Below are positions 7,304 through 15,655 of a stretch of DNA of 64,000 bases, piece after piece. The DNA is from Rhodobacter xanthinilyticus (GTDB lineage Bacteria; Pseudomonadota; Alphaproteobacteria; Rhodobacterales; Rhodobacteraceae): contig NZ_CP017781.1 of assembly GCF_001856665.1 (NCBI RefSeq), positions 2,141,501-2,205,500 of the forward strand, written 5' to 3'. The translations under genes were made by a program, and so were the position numbers. The notes beneath the pieces were generated by a model. That model had not been told where the DNA came from and did no database searches. It was given only the letters and a program-made list of their open reading frames with translations. Position 1 is the stretch's first letter. The number at the start of each line of letters is the position of its first letter.

Positions 7304-8202
7304 TATTCTTGCGCCGCCAGCGCCTCGAGCCGGGCGACCTCGGCGCGCACCCCCTGCCCCAGCGCCTCGGCCAGCCGCGTGAGGCGCTCGGAGCGGCGGT
7401 CGTCGGCATGACGGATCAGCCAGAAGGTCCGCGCGATCGCGACCGAGCCGGGCAAGACCCGCCGCACGCCCGGGCAAAACGGGATCGCGAAATCATGCAC
7501 GATGCCGACGCCCGCGCCCGCGCGCACCATCTGCATCTGCACCGAGACCGAATTCGAGGCGAGCCCGACCGTCCCCGCCCCGGTCTCGGCGAAATAATCG
7601 AGCTCCTTGTCGAAGATCATGTCGGGGATGTAGCCGATCATCCGATGCCCCGCGAGATCGGCTTTCGCGCGGATCGGCGGGGTGCGCGCGAGGTAATCCT
7701 CATGCGCGGCCAGATGCAGGTGATAATCGGCGAGCTTTTGCACCGTGAGCCGCCCCGCCGAGGGCCGCGACACCGCGATCGCCATATCGGCCTCGCGCTT
7801 GGAGAGGTTGAAGACCCGCGGCAGCGCGACGATCTGGATCTCGAGCCCCGGGTTCGCGTCGCAGATCGCCGCGCAGACCTGCGGCAGCAGGTAATTGGCG
7901 CAGCCATCGGGCGCGCCGATCCTGAGCTGGCCGGTGAGCCGCCCGGCCGCGCCCGACAGCTCCTCCGCCGCGCCGCTCATCGCGGCCTCGGCCGCCTCGG
8001 CATGGGGCAAAAGCCGCCCGCCCGCCTCGCTCAGCTGATAGCCCTGCGGCGATTTGACGAAGAGCTTGGCGCCCAGATCCTCCTCGAGCCGCCCGATCCG
8101 CCGCCCCACCGTCGCCGCATCGCATTTCAGCGCCCGCCCCGCCGCCGACAGGCTCTCGCCCCGCGCCACCGCCAGAAACACCCGCAGATCATCCCAATCC
8201 AT
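7303..8202 (-). CDS. LysR-family transcriptional regulator, divergent from mmsA
   Basis: A 299-aa regulator. The winged helix-turn-helix is at about 1-62 (MDWDDLRVFLAVARGESLSA through RRIGRLEEDLGAKLF), followed by a substrate-binding domain starting near TGQLRIGAP. A MDWDDLR start with DAATVGRRI in the recognition region is typical of the subgroup that often sits beside dehydrogenase genes. The start codon at 8202 faces mmsA across 105 bp, with a perfect palindrome in the gap, so control of mmsA by valine or isobutyrate catabolites is likely, though inferred. The stop lies 77 bp before the CBS gene on the same strand. Confidence 0.9.
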   Translation of the reverse strand: MDWDDLRVFLAVARGESLSAAGRALKCDAATVGRRIGRLEEDLGAKLFVKSPQGYQLSEAGGRLLPHAEAAEAAMSGAAEELSGAAGRLTGQLRIGAPDGCANYLLPQVCAAICDANPGLEIQIVALPRVFNLSKREADMAIAVSRPSAGRLTVQKLADYHLHLAAHEDYLARTPPIRAKADLAGHRMIGYIPDMIFDKELDYFAETGAGTVGLASNSVSVQMQMVRAGAGVGIVHDFAIPFCPGVRRVLPGSVAIARTFWLIRHADDRRSERLTRLAEALGQGVRAEVARLEALAAQE

Positions 8203-8222
8203 CGCCGCTCCCTTTGCAAAAA

Positions 8223-8237
8223 TGCAAAACGCTTTTG
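8223..8237. promoter_or_regulatory. Palindrome in the lysR/mmsA divergent region
   Basis: GCAAAA-CGC-TTTTGC is a perfect 6-bp inverted repeat with a 3-nt centre, 20 bp from the lysR start and 70 bp before mmsA. A second GCAAAA lies just to its left (8215-8220). It is a candidate operator for the LysR regulator. Confidence 0.5.
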
Positions 8238-8307
8238 CCACACTTCCGCTTTTCTCGGCATTTTCGCAATCATAATCTCGCCCCGAACCAATCCTTGGGA
8301 GGATGCG

Positions 8308-9807
8308 ATGAAAGAGATCGGTCACTGGATCAACGGCAAGCTCGTGGCGGGCACCTCGGGCCGCTTCACGGATGTCTACAACCCCGCGACGGGCGAAGTG
8401 CAGGCGAAGGTCTCGCTCGCGACCAAGGCCGAGCTCGACGCCGCCGTCGCCGCCGCCGAAGCCGCGCAACCGGGCTGGGCCGCCACCAACCCGCAGCGCC
8501 GCGCCCGCGTGATGATGAAATTCGGCGATCTGATCAACCAGCACATGGAAGAACTCGCCACCCTCGTCTCGGCCGAACACGGCAAGACGCTGCCCGATGC
8601 GCGCGGCGATGTGCAGCGCGGCCTCGAGGTGATCGAGGTCTGCATGGGCGCGCCGGCGATGCTCAAGGGCGAATATACCGACAGCGCCGGCCCCGGCATC
8701 GACCTCTACGCGATGCGCCAGCCGCTCGGCGTGGTCGCGGGCATCGCGCCGTTCAACTTCCCGGCGATGATCCCGCTGTGGAAGATGGGCCCGGCCCTCT
8801 CGGCGGGCAATGCGATGATCCTCAAACCCTCCGAGCGCTGCCCCTCGACCTCGCTGCGTCTGGCCGAGCTCGCGAAGGAAGCGGGCCTGCCCGATGGCGT
8901 GCTCCAGGTCGTCAACGGCGACAAGGAGGTCGTCGACGCGATCCTCGACAACGAGACCGTGCAGGCGGTGGGCTTCGTCGGCTCGACCCCGATCGCGCAA
9001 TATATCTACGGCCGCGCCGCCAATAACGGCAAACGCGCGCAATGCTTCGGCGGCGCGAAGAACCACATGATCATCATGCCCGACGCCGATCTCGACAAGG
9101 CGGCCGACGCGCTGGTGGGCGCCTCGATGGGGGCTGCGGGCGAGCGCTGCATGGCGATCTCGGTCGCGGTGCCGGTGGGCAAGGAAACCGCCGACAAGCT
9201 GATCGAAAAGCTGATCCCGAAGATCGAGAAGCTGAAGGTCGGCCCCTATACCGCCGGCGAGGACGTGGATTTCGGCCCCGTCATCACCAAACAGGCGCTC
9301 GACCGGATCACCGGGCTGATCGGCTCGGGCGTGGATCAGGGCGCCACCCTCGTCGTCGACGGCCGCGGGCTGAAGATCCAGGGCTATGAAAACGGCTTCT
9401 TCGTCGGCCCGACCCTCTTTGACGACGTGACCCCGGAGATGGACATCTACAAACAGGAGATCTTCGGGCCGGTGCTCTCGACCGTGCGGATGGAGACCTA
9501 CGCAGAGGCGCTCAAGCTCGTGATCGACAACGAATACGGCAACGGCACCTCGATCTTCACCGCCGACGGCGACACCGCCCGCGATTTCGCCTCGCGCGTC
9601 AATGTCGGTATGGTCGGCATCAACTTCCCGATCCCGGTGCCGCTCAGCTACTACAGCTTCGGCGGCTGGAAGAAATCGGCCTTTGGTGATCTCAACCAAT
9701 ACGGCCCCGACGCCTTCCGCTTCTACACCAAGACCAAGACCGTCACCGCGCGCTGGTTCTCGGGCATCAAGGAAGGCGCGAGCCTGAACTTCAAGGCGCT
9801 CGACTGA
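8308..9807 (+). CDS. mmsA: Methylmalonate-semialdehyde dehydrogenase (CoA-acylating)
   Basis: The enzyme converts methylmalonate semialdehyde to propionyl-CoA, the last step of valine breakdown after 3-hydroxyisobutyrate. The product is 499 aa, matching the family. It has the aldehyde dehydrogenase fold with PFNFPAMIP at about 148-156, the FVGSTPIA nucleotide-site glycines, and catalytic Cys281 in GERCMA. The KNHMIIMPDADLD stretch and the absence of the general glutamate in the usual place are features of the CoA-acylating subgroup. The ATG follows GGAGG closely. The rest of the pathway (11195-14289) is on the same strand beyond an inserted opposite-strand gene. Confidence 0.96.
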   Translation: MKEIGHWINGKLVAGTSGRFTDVYNPATGEVQAKVSLATKAELDAAVAAAEAAQPGWAATNPQRRARVMMKFGDLINQHMEELATLVSAEHGKTLPDARGDVQRGLEVIEVCMGAPAMLKGEYTDSAGPGIDLYAMRQPLGVVAGIAPFNFPAMIPLWKMGPALSAGNAMILKPSERCPSTSLRLAELAKEAGLPDGVLQVVNGDKEVVDAILDNETVQAVGFVGSTPIAQYIYGRAANNGKRAQCFGGAKNHMIIMPDADLDKAADALVGASMGAAGERCMAISVAVPVGKETADKLIEKLIPKIEKLKVGPYTAGEDVDFGPVITKQALDRITGLIGSGVDQGATLVVDGRGLKIQGYENGFFVGPTLFDDVTPEMDIYKQEIFGPVLSTVRMETYAEALKLVIDNEYGNGTSIFTADGDTARDFASRVNVGMVGINFPIPVPLSYYSFGGWKKSAFGDLNQYGPDAFRFYTKTKTVTARWFSGIKEGASLNFKALD

Positions 9808-10078
9808 GCCCTCGCGCCCGGGTGCCCTCCTCGCAAGGGCGGCGCCCGGCCCCGACCCCGGATTTGCGTATTTGGACCAAGAAGAAACGCATCCGCTTTC
9901 ATCTTGCCCCAAATATCCCGGGGGGAGGGCCGCAAGGCCCGGGGGGCAGCGCCCCCACCCCGCTCTCAAGAGGCGCCGCGCTGGCGCCTCTTGCTTTCGC
10001 CGAAAAAATTAAACGATAGTTCATTTCCAGAGTTTCGGGGAGGAAACCATGGAAATCACCGCGCCCCCGCGGCCCGCC
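9808..10078. other. Gap between mmsA and the methyltransferase gene
   Basis: This 271-bp gap holds repeat R2 (9866-9957). Next to the methyltransferase 3' end there is a well-formed GGGGAGGAAACC then ATG (10038-10051) on the + strand, opening only into antisense of the methyltransferase. It looks like a stranded translation start; no gene is supported. Confidence 0.6.
9866..9957. repeat. Compound intergenic repeat R2 (hybrid arms B and A2)
   Basis: A forward B arm (GCGTATTTGG, then ACCAAGAAGAAAC) at 9866-9888 pairs imperfectly with a reverse A2 arm (TTTCATCTTGCC, then CCAAATATCCC) at 9897-9919. GC-rich inverted sequence follows to 9957 (GGGGGGCAGCGCCCCC). The two arms are of different subtype. 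Confidence 0.8.
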
Positions 10079-11068
10079 TCAGCGCTTGAACGCCGACAGC
10101 CGCATGTAGCTGAGCGGCCCGGTCTCGCGCCCCGCGGGCAGCTCGAACTGCGCATAGACATAGGGGCCGAGGATCCCCGCGACGGCGTTGCGCGCCAGAT
10201 AGGGCACCGCCTTGACCGCGAGCCGCGCCTTCCAGTCGCCGACGAAGGGCGCCGTGCGCCGGTGCAGATCACACAGCCCCGGCAGAACCTCGAGGCTGCG
10301 ATCGACGCAGCTCTCGATCGCCATCCCCGCCCCCGTCAGCGCCGCCTCCCAGGCCGGGGCGTTGGAAAAGCCGTTGTTCACCGCCATCGAGATTTCATAG
10401 AGCTTCACCGCGCGCTGCATCTCGGGGGCGAAGTCCTCGAAGGGCAGGTTGCGGAACACGTCGAACATGACAAACCAGCCGCCCGGCGCGAGAACCCGCG
10501 CGATCGCGCCCGCAACCGCGTCGAGATCGACCGCATAGCACAGCGTCTCGACGCTGAAGACCACATCGAAGGTGCCCAGCTCCGCCGGGATCGGCTCGTA
10601 GCTCGCCTCGACCGCGGTGACATTCGTCAGCCCGAGCTCGGCCGCGCGCGCCCGGATCGCCGCGACATGGGCGGGCATCAGATCGAGCGCGACAAACTCC
10701 ACCTCGGGCAGCTGCTCGGCCAGATGCAGCACGTTGAACCCCATCCCCGCGCCCAGCTCGAGCACCCGTTTCGCGCCGCGGTTGACGATCTTGCGCTTGA
10801 CCATGACCGCCTGCGCGCGGAACCCCGAGGGGTGGTAGACACGGTCCATGTTGATCGCAAGATGCATGCAGCCGCGCTGGCTGTAGAACTTCTCCTAGCC
10901 GATCCGCGACTGCTCGTAATAGATCTTGGTGCGGTCCTCGCCCTCGTCGCGCAGCATCTTTTCGATGCCGAAGAGGCCGTCGACGGTCTTCAGCGCGTCT
11001 TTCAACCCCGCGGCCATGTCGAGCGCTTCGGGCGTCGGGGCGGGCTCGGGCGTCGGGGTCTGAGACAT
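10079..11068 (-). pseudogene. SAM-dependent methyltransferase interrupted by an in-frame amber codon
   Basis: A class I methyltransferase with motif I seen as VLELGAGMGFN and the later FDVVFSVETLCY and GGWFVMFDV strands. The likely full gene begins at ATG 11068, with AAGGAGA upstream, and encodes an N-terminal region ending YYEQSRIG. TAG at 10895-10897 is codon 58, and the same frame continues EKFYSQRGCMHLAINMD to the stop at 10079. There is no shift, only one stop in an otherwise normal 329-codon frame; TAC in place of TAG would restore it. A shorter product from ATG 10867 (262 aa) keeps motif I but has no good ribosome site. The substrate is unknown. It lies antisense within the valine-degradation cluster. 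Confidence 0.75.
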
Positions 11069-11194
11069 TCTGGGGCGCTCTCCTTCTGGGCTCGGCGGCC
11101 CCCCTATCAACGCCCCCCGCGCCCGACAAGCGCACCCTTGCCTTCGCGCCGCGCGGCGCAGACACTTTGACCCAGACGACTTCGGGAGGAGCTC

Positions 11195-12343
11195 ATGGAT
11201 TTTGCACTCAGCGAGGAACAACAGGCGATTTTCGACATGGCCCATGCCTTTGGCCAAGCCGAGATCGCGCCCCATGCCCGCGCCTGGGAGGCCGAGGGCA
11301 CGATCCCCAAAAGCCTCTGGCCAAAGCTCGCCGAGCTTGGCCTCGGCGGGATCTATGTCGCCGAGGACTGGGGCGGCTCGGGCCTCTCGCGGCTCGATGC
11401 GACGCTGATTTTCGAAGCGCTGGCAATGGCTTGCCCGGCGGTCGGGTCGTTTCTGTCGATCCATAACATGTGCGGCGGCATGATCGACAAATTCGGCACG
11501 CCCGAGAACAAGGCGCGCTGGCTGCCCAAACTCTGCACGATGGAGACGGTGTTTTCCTACTGCCTGACGGAACCCGGCTCGGGCTCGGATGCGGCCGCGC
11601 TGCGCACCCGCGCCGAAGCCGCGCCGGGCGGCTGGGCGGTGACCGGCACCAAGGCCTTCATCTCGGGCGGCGGCTACTCCGACGCCTATCTGACCATGGT
11701 CCGCACCGGCGGCCCCGGCCCGAAAGGGATCTCGACCCTCGTCGTCGAGGCCGGCACCGAGGGGCTGAGCTTCGGCGCGGCCGAGGACAAGATGGGCTGG
11801 CGCGCCCAACCCACCGCGCAGGTGCAATTCGACGCCTGCCCGGTGCCGGCCGAGAACCTGATCGGCGAGGAGGGGCGCGGCTTTGCCTATGCGATGGCCG
11901 GGCTCGACGGCGGGCGGCTCAACATCGCGGCCTCGGCGCTCGGCGGCGCGCAGGCCGCGCTCGACGCGACGCAGCGCTACATGTCCGAGCGCCAGGCCTT
12001 CGGCCAGAGCCTCGATCAGTTCCAGGCGCTGCAATTCCGCCTCGCCGAGATGGAGGTCAAGCTGCAATCGGCCCGGATCTTCCTGCGCCAGGCGGCCTGG
12101 AAGCTCGACAACCGCGCCCCGGACGCGACGAAATTCTGCGCCATGGCAAAGCTTTACGTCACCGACGCGGCCTTCGAGGTGGCCAACCAATGCCTGCAGC
12201 TGCACGGTGGCTACGGCTATCTCGCCGATTACGGCATCGAGAAGATCGTGCGCGATCTGCGCGTCCACCAGATCCTCGAAGGCACCAATGAAATCATGCG
12301 GTTGATCATCAGCCGCGCCATGAAAGCGGAGCGGGGCGAATGA
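11195..12343 (+). CDS. Acyl-CoA dehydrogenase, probably isobutyryl-CoA dehydrogenase
   Basis: An FAD enzyme that introduces the alpha-beta double bond into an acyl-CoA. The product is 382 aa. The N-terminal helical domain starts FALSEEQQAIFDMA; the FAD/substrate sheet domain holds YCLTEPGSGSDAA (about 125-135) and KAFISGG. The C-terminal domain ends with HGGYGYLADYGIEK and ILEGTNEIMR, whose glutamate is the catalytic base. The ATG is preceded by GGGAGGAG. It overlaps the next gene by 4 bp (ATGA) and is followed by a hydrolase and a dehydrogenase of the valine route, so isobutyryl-CoA is the likely substrate. That assignment rests on context. Confidence 0.9.
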   Translation: MDFALSEEQQAIFDMAHAFGQAEIAPHARAWEAEGTIPKSLWPKLAELGLGGIYVAEDWGGSGLSRLDATLIFEALAMACPAVGSFLSIHNMCGGMIDKFGTPENKARWLPKLCTMETVFSYCLTEPGSGSDAAALRTRAEAAPGGWAVTGTKAFISGGGYSDAYLTMVRTGGPGPKGISTLVVEAGTEGLSFGAAEDKMGWRAQPTAQVQFDACPVPAENLIGEEGRGFAYAMAGLDGGRLNIAASALGGAQAALDATQRYMSERQAFGQSLDQFQALQFRLAEMEVKLQSARIFLRQAAWKLDNRAPDATKFCAMAKLYVTDAAFEVANQCLQLHGGYGYLADYGIEKIVRDLRVHQILEGTNEIMRLIISRAMKAERGE

Positions 12344-13383
12344 GCGAAGAGACGATGATCGTGCGCAAGGAAGGCCGCGCGGGGCGGCTGACCTTCAACC
12401 GGGAGAAGGCGCTCAACGCGCTCGATTTCGATATGGCGATGGCGATCGAGCGCGCGCTCGTCGCCTGGCGCGACGACCCCGAGGTCGAGATCGTGGTGAT
12501 CGACGCAGTCGGGCCGCGCGCCTTTTGCGCGGGCGGCGATATCGCCAAGATCTACCATCAGGGCCGCGCGGGCGATTTCACCACCGGGCCGAAATTCTGG
12601 CGCGACGAATATCGGATGAACGCCGATCTGGCCGAATATCCGAAGCCGATTGTTTCCTTCATGCAGGGGTTCGTGATGGGCGGCGGCGTCGGCGTCGGCG
12701 GCCATGTGACCTGCCGCGTGGTCGGCGACACCACGCAGATCGCCATGCCGGAATGCGGGATCGGGCTGATCCCCGATGTCGGCGGCACGCTGCTTTTGGC
12801 GCGCGCGCCCGGGCGGGTGGGCGAATATCTCGGCCTGACCGGCGCGCGGATCGGCGCGGCGGATGCGATTTATGCAGGTTTTGCCGATGTTTACGCTCCG
12901 GAGGCGGAATGGGAGGCGCTGAAGGCGCGGCTTGTCGAGACCGCCGATCTCGGCGTGATCGCGCGCGGGCGGATGCCGGAGGCGAAGGGCTTTCTCGCCG
13001 ATCGTCGGCCGCAGATCGAGGCGGCCTTCGGCGGCGCCAACCTGCGCGAGATTGTTGCGTCTTTGGAAACGGCGGGCACGGTTTTCGCCGCCGAGACGCT
13101 CGCCACGATCCGGCGCAACTCGGCGCTTTCGATGGAGGCGGCGCTGCGGCTGGTGCGGATGACGCGCGCCACGCCCGACATCCGCTCGGCGCTGGAAAAC
13201 GAGTTCCGCTTCACGCTGCGCGCGGTCGAACACGCCGATTTCCTCGAGGGCGTGCGCGCCCAGATCATCGACAAGGACCGCAAGCCGGTCTGGAAATACA
13301 GCCTCGAAACGCTGCCCGAAGCGGCGGTCGCGGCGCTTCTGGAGCCCCTGCCGAAAGGCTGGGAAATCCCTTTCGCCGCCTGA
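12340..13383 (+). CDS. 3-hydroxyisobutyryl-CoA hydrolase (enoyl-CoA hydratase superfamily)
   Basis: A 347-aa crotonase-fold protein. GPRAFCAGGDIAKIY (about 63-77) forms the first oxyanion-hole segment and GFVMGGGVGVGGH (about 108-120) the second. The ECGIGLIPDVGG motif (about 133-144) with its Glu and Asp is characteristic of the HIBCH subgroup rather than hydratases. The long C-terminal part, ending near PLPKGWEIPF, also fits HIBCH. Hydrolysis of 3-hydroxyisobutyryl-CoA frees 3-hydroxyisobutyrate for the next enzyme (mmsB). It is translationally coupled to the upstream dehydrogenase by ATGA overlap. An enoyl-CoA hydratase proper for the intermediate step is not in this cluster. Confidence 0.9.
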   Translation: MSEETMIVRKEGRAGRLTFNREKALNALDFDMAMAIERALVAWRDDPEVEIVVIDAVGPRAFCAGGDIAKIYHQGRAGDFTTGPKFWRDEYRMNADLAEYPKPIVSFMQGFVMGGGVGVGGHVTCRVVGDTTQIAMPECGIGLIPDVGGTLLLARAPGRVGEYLGLTGARIGAADAIYAGFADVYAPEAEWEALKARLVETADLGVIARGRMPEAKGFLADRRPQIEAAFGGANLREIVASLETAGTVFAAETLATIRRNSALSMEAALRLVRMTRATPDIRSALENEFRFTLRAVEHADFLEGVRAQIIDKDRKPVWKYSLETLPEAAVAALLEPLPKGWEIPFAA

Positions 13384-13413
13384 AGAACGGCTCGTAATGT
13401 CTTGGGAGGACAC

Positions 13414-14289
13414 ATGAAAATCGGTTTTATCGGACTTGGGAACATGGGCGGGCCGATGGCGGCCAATCTCGCGAAAGCGGGCCATGAGGTGATGGGCTTC
13501 GACCTCGCGGCCGCGCCGCCCGAGGGGGTGCAGCGCGCCGCCTCCGCGGCCGAGGCGGCCACCGGCGCCGCGGTGGTGATCACCATGCTGCCCAATGGCG
13601 CGATCTTGCGCGCGGTGGCGGGCGAGCTGATCCCGGCGATGGCGCCGGGCGCGGTGCTGTGCGATTGCTCGACGGTCGATGTCGAGAGTGCGCGCGCGGT
13701 GGCCGAGATGGCGGCGGCGGCCGGGCTCGGCGCGCTCGATGCCCCGGTCTCGGGCGGCGTCGGCGGCGCCAGCGCGGGCACGCTGACCTTCATGGTCGGC
13801 GGCACGGACGCGGCCTTTGCCACCGTCTTGCCGCTCTTCGAGGTGATGGGCCAGAAGGCGGTGCATTGCGGCGCGGCGGGCGCGGGCCAGGCGGCGAAGA
13901 TCTGCAACAACATGATCCTCGGCGTCACCATGATCGCCACCTGCGAGGCCTTCGCGCTGGCCGAAAAGCTCGGGCTCGAGGCGCAAAAGCTCTTCGACGT
14001 GGTCTCGACCTCGTCTGGGTCGAGCTGGTCGGTCAACGCCTATTGCCCGGCGCCGGGGGTGGGCCCCAGCTCGCCCGCCGACAACGGCTACAAGCCTGGC
14101 TTCGCGGCGGAATTGATGCTCAAGGACCTGCGCCTGAGCCAGCAAGCCGCGGCGGGCGCCGATGCCGATACGCCGATGGGCGCGCTCGCGGCCGAGCTCT
14201 ACGGCCGTTTCGTCGAGGAGGAGGACGGCCGCGGCCGCGATTTCTCCGCGATGCTGCCGCGGCTCGCGGCGCGGCCTCACGGCGCCTGA
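13414..14289 (+). CDS. mmsB: 3-hydroxyisobutyrate dehydrogenase
   Basis: This enzyme oxidises 3-hydroxyisobutyrate to methylmalonate semialdehyde, the substrate of MmsA. The product is 291 aa. The N-terminal nucleotide fold is GFIGLGNMGGPMAANLAKAG. DAPVSGGVGGASAGTLTFMVGG is the substrate-site signature, and the catalytic lysine is in GQAAKICNNMILG (near 172). The C-terminal helical domain has NGYKPGFAAELMLKDLRL. The start at 13414 is chosen because GGGAGGA lies directly before it, 30 bp after the hydrolase stop, so it shares the operon. Confidence 0.95.
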   Translation: MKIGFIGLGNMGGPMAANLAKAGHEVMGFDLAAAPPEGVQRAASAAEAATGAAVVITMLPNGAILRAVAGELIPAMAPGAVLCDCSTVDVESARAVAEMAAAAGLGALDAPVSGGVGGASAGTLTFMVGGTDAAFATVLPLFEVMGQKAVHCGAAGAGQAAKICNNMILGVTMIATCEAFALAEKLGLEAQKLFDVVSTSSGSSWSVNAYCPAPGVGPSSPADNGYKPGFAAELMLKDLRLSQQAAAGADADTPMGALAAELYGRFVEEEDGRGRDFSAMLPRLAARPHGA

Positions 14290-14383
14290 CGCGCGGTCAC
14301 ATCCGCGCGACAAACGGGCCGGGAGGCTGGAACCTTCTCGCCCCGAGGGTGTTTATAGCCAAAGCACTCGAGGGGAGAGATCC

Positions 14384-14818
14384 ATGTTTCGCCATATGTC
14401 CCGGCCCGCTTTCGTCGCGCTGATCGGCGCGCTCGGCGTGACGCTCGCCGCGCCGCCCGCGCTGGCCGGGTCCAAATCGCAAGCCGGCTGCATCGCGCTC
14501 GGCAATGGCCAGATGCTGTGCGAGAGCGCGCCGCAAAAGCACCCGGGCAAAGGCCATGACAAGGCCCACAAAGCCACGCCCCCGCAGCTCGGCGTGACGC
14601 CCTCGGGCGTGCGCGCGCCGGGCCTGCAACGCGGCCCGCATCTGGGCGATGACGCCCGCGATTGGGTGATCATCGACCGCAGCCGCTATGACGGACGGCT
14701 GCCGCGCCTGCCCGATCATCAGCACTACCGGGTGATCGACGGCACCATCGTGCGCGTCGACGACACCACGATGAAGGTGCTCGCCGTCGTCGGGCTGATG
14801 ACCGATCTGCTGAACTGA
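14384..14818 (+). CDS. Secreted protein with RcnB-like C-terminus
   Basis: A 144-aa protein with a signal peptide (hydrophobic 8-24, cleavage after PALAG near residue 29). The mature part is basic, with a KHPGKGHDKAHK stretch that could bind metal, and ends YRVIDGTIVRVDDTTMKVLAVVG. That closing pattern resembles the RcnB/periplasmic Ni-Co homeostasis family, where a glycine-turn followed by hydrophobic strands forms the domain. The ATG at 14384 follows AGGGGAGAGA. It is convergent with nothing and probably monocistronic. Metal binding is a guess from histidines; the function is not known. Confidence 0.65.
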   Translation: MFRHMSRPAFVALIGALGVTLAAPPALAGSKSQAGCIALGNGQMLCESAPQKHPGKGHDKAHKATPPQLGVTPSGVRAPGLQRGPHLGDDARDWVIIDRSRYDGRLPRLPDHQHYRVIDGTIVRVDDTTMKVLAVVGLMTDLLN

Positions 14819-14878
14819 TCGGCCGCCGGACGGGCGGCGCCCCTTTCGCCGCCCGCCCCCAGCCGCTAGAACAGCGCC

Positions 14879-15538
14879 ATGAGCGACTGGACCCAGCTTT
14901 CCCCCGCCCTCACCGGCCTTGACGACGCCGCGCGCGCCGCACTTGGCGCGCTTGTGCCGATGGATCTGCCGCGCGGCGCGGTGCTCTTTCGCCCGGGCGA
15001 GCCGGTGGCGGGCTTCGCGATCGTGCTCGAGGGGCGGATCGAGGTCTTCCTGACCGGCGCGAACGGGCGCGAGCTTCTGCTCTACGCGGTCGAGCCGGGG
15101 CAAAGCTGCGTGCAGACGACGCTCGGGCTGCTCGGCGGGGGCGATTACGCGGGCGAGGCGGTCACCACGCGCCCGACCCGCATCGTGCTCGTGCCGCGCG
15201 GGCTCTTTCTCGAGCTGATCGACCGCGCGCCGAGCTTTCGACAGATGGTCTTCGCCGCTTTCGCCGAGCGGATGAACGGCATGATCGCGCTGATGGAACG
15301 GGTCTCGTTCCAATCGGTCGAGGCGCGGCTTGCGGGCTGGCTCTGCGCGCGCGCCGAAGCGGGCCGCGTCGCCGCCACCCATGCCGAGATCGCCGCCCAG
15401 ATCGGCTCGGCGCGCGAGGTCGTCTCCCGCCGGCTCGACGCCTTCGCCCGGCGCGGCTGGGTCGCGACGGAGCGCGGCGCGGTGCAGATCCTCGATCCGC
15501 GCGCGCTCGAGCGGCTGGCGCTTTGCGAGGCCGGCTGA
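14879..15538 (+). CDS. Crp/Fnr-family transcriptional regulator
   Basis: A 219-aa regulator. A cyclic-nucleotide-binding-like beta barrel spans about 25-115 (LPRGAVLFRPGEPVAGFAIV through TRIVLVPRG), then a dimer helix, then the winged helix (ATHAEIAAQIGSAREVVSRRL, about 163-183). There is no N-terminal cysteine cluster of FNR type; cysteines occur singly in GQSCVQTT, GWLCARAE and near the C-terminus, so redox or sulfide sensing is possible but unproven. The DUF2892 gene and a perfect palindrome (15560-15574) lie directly downstream, suggesting its target. Confidence 0.88.
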   Translation: MSDWTQLSPALTGLDDAARAALGALVPMDLPRGAVLFRPGEPVAGFAIVLEGRIEVFLTGANGRELLLYAVEPGQSCVQTTLGLLGGGDYAGEAVTTRPTRIVLVPRGLFLELIDRAPSFRQMVFAAFAERMNGMIALMERVSFQSVEARLAGWLCARAEAGRVAATHAEIAAQIGSAREVVSRRLDAFARRGWVATERGAVQILDPRALERLALCEAG

Positions 15539-15559
15539 GCCCCGCCGGCCCTTGGTGAT

Positions 15560-15574
15560 CATGTCACAGACATG
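15560..15574. promoter_or_regulatory. Perfect palindrome before the DUF2892 gene
   Basis: CATGTC-ACA-GACATG lies between the Crp/Fnr-type regulator and the small membrane gene, 82 bp before the latter's start. A two-fold symmetric site of this size suits a Crp/Fnr dimer. Confidence 0.5.
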
Positions 15575-15655
15575 GACGCCGACTCAGGTTAAGAAGGCCT
15601 TATCCAGGGCGCGCCCGCGCCCGACGACCATCCGAATGATCAGGGAGCTTAGATC

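Noticed and set aside
9808-9865. Extra C-terminal extension of mmsA
   Set aside because: The stop at 9805-9807 follows a normal FKALD end and the following sequence is non-coding.
9866-9957. Insertion sequence ends or MITE
   Set aside because: Inverted arms lack target-site duplications and transposase; arms recur only as intergenic 3' elements.
10049-11170. + strand frame with a good GGGGAGG ribosome site and ATG at 10049
   Set aside because: It is antisense to the methyltransferase along its whole length and has no recognisable protein content; I note only the stranded start.
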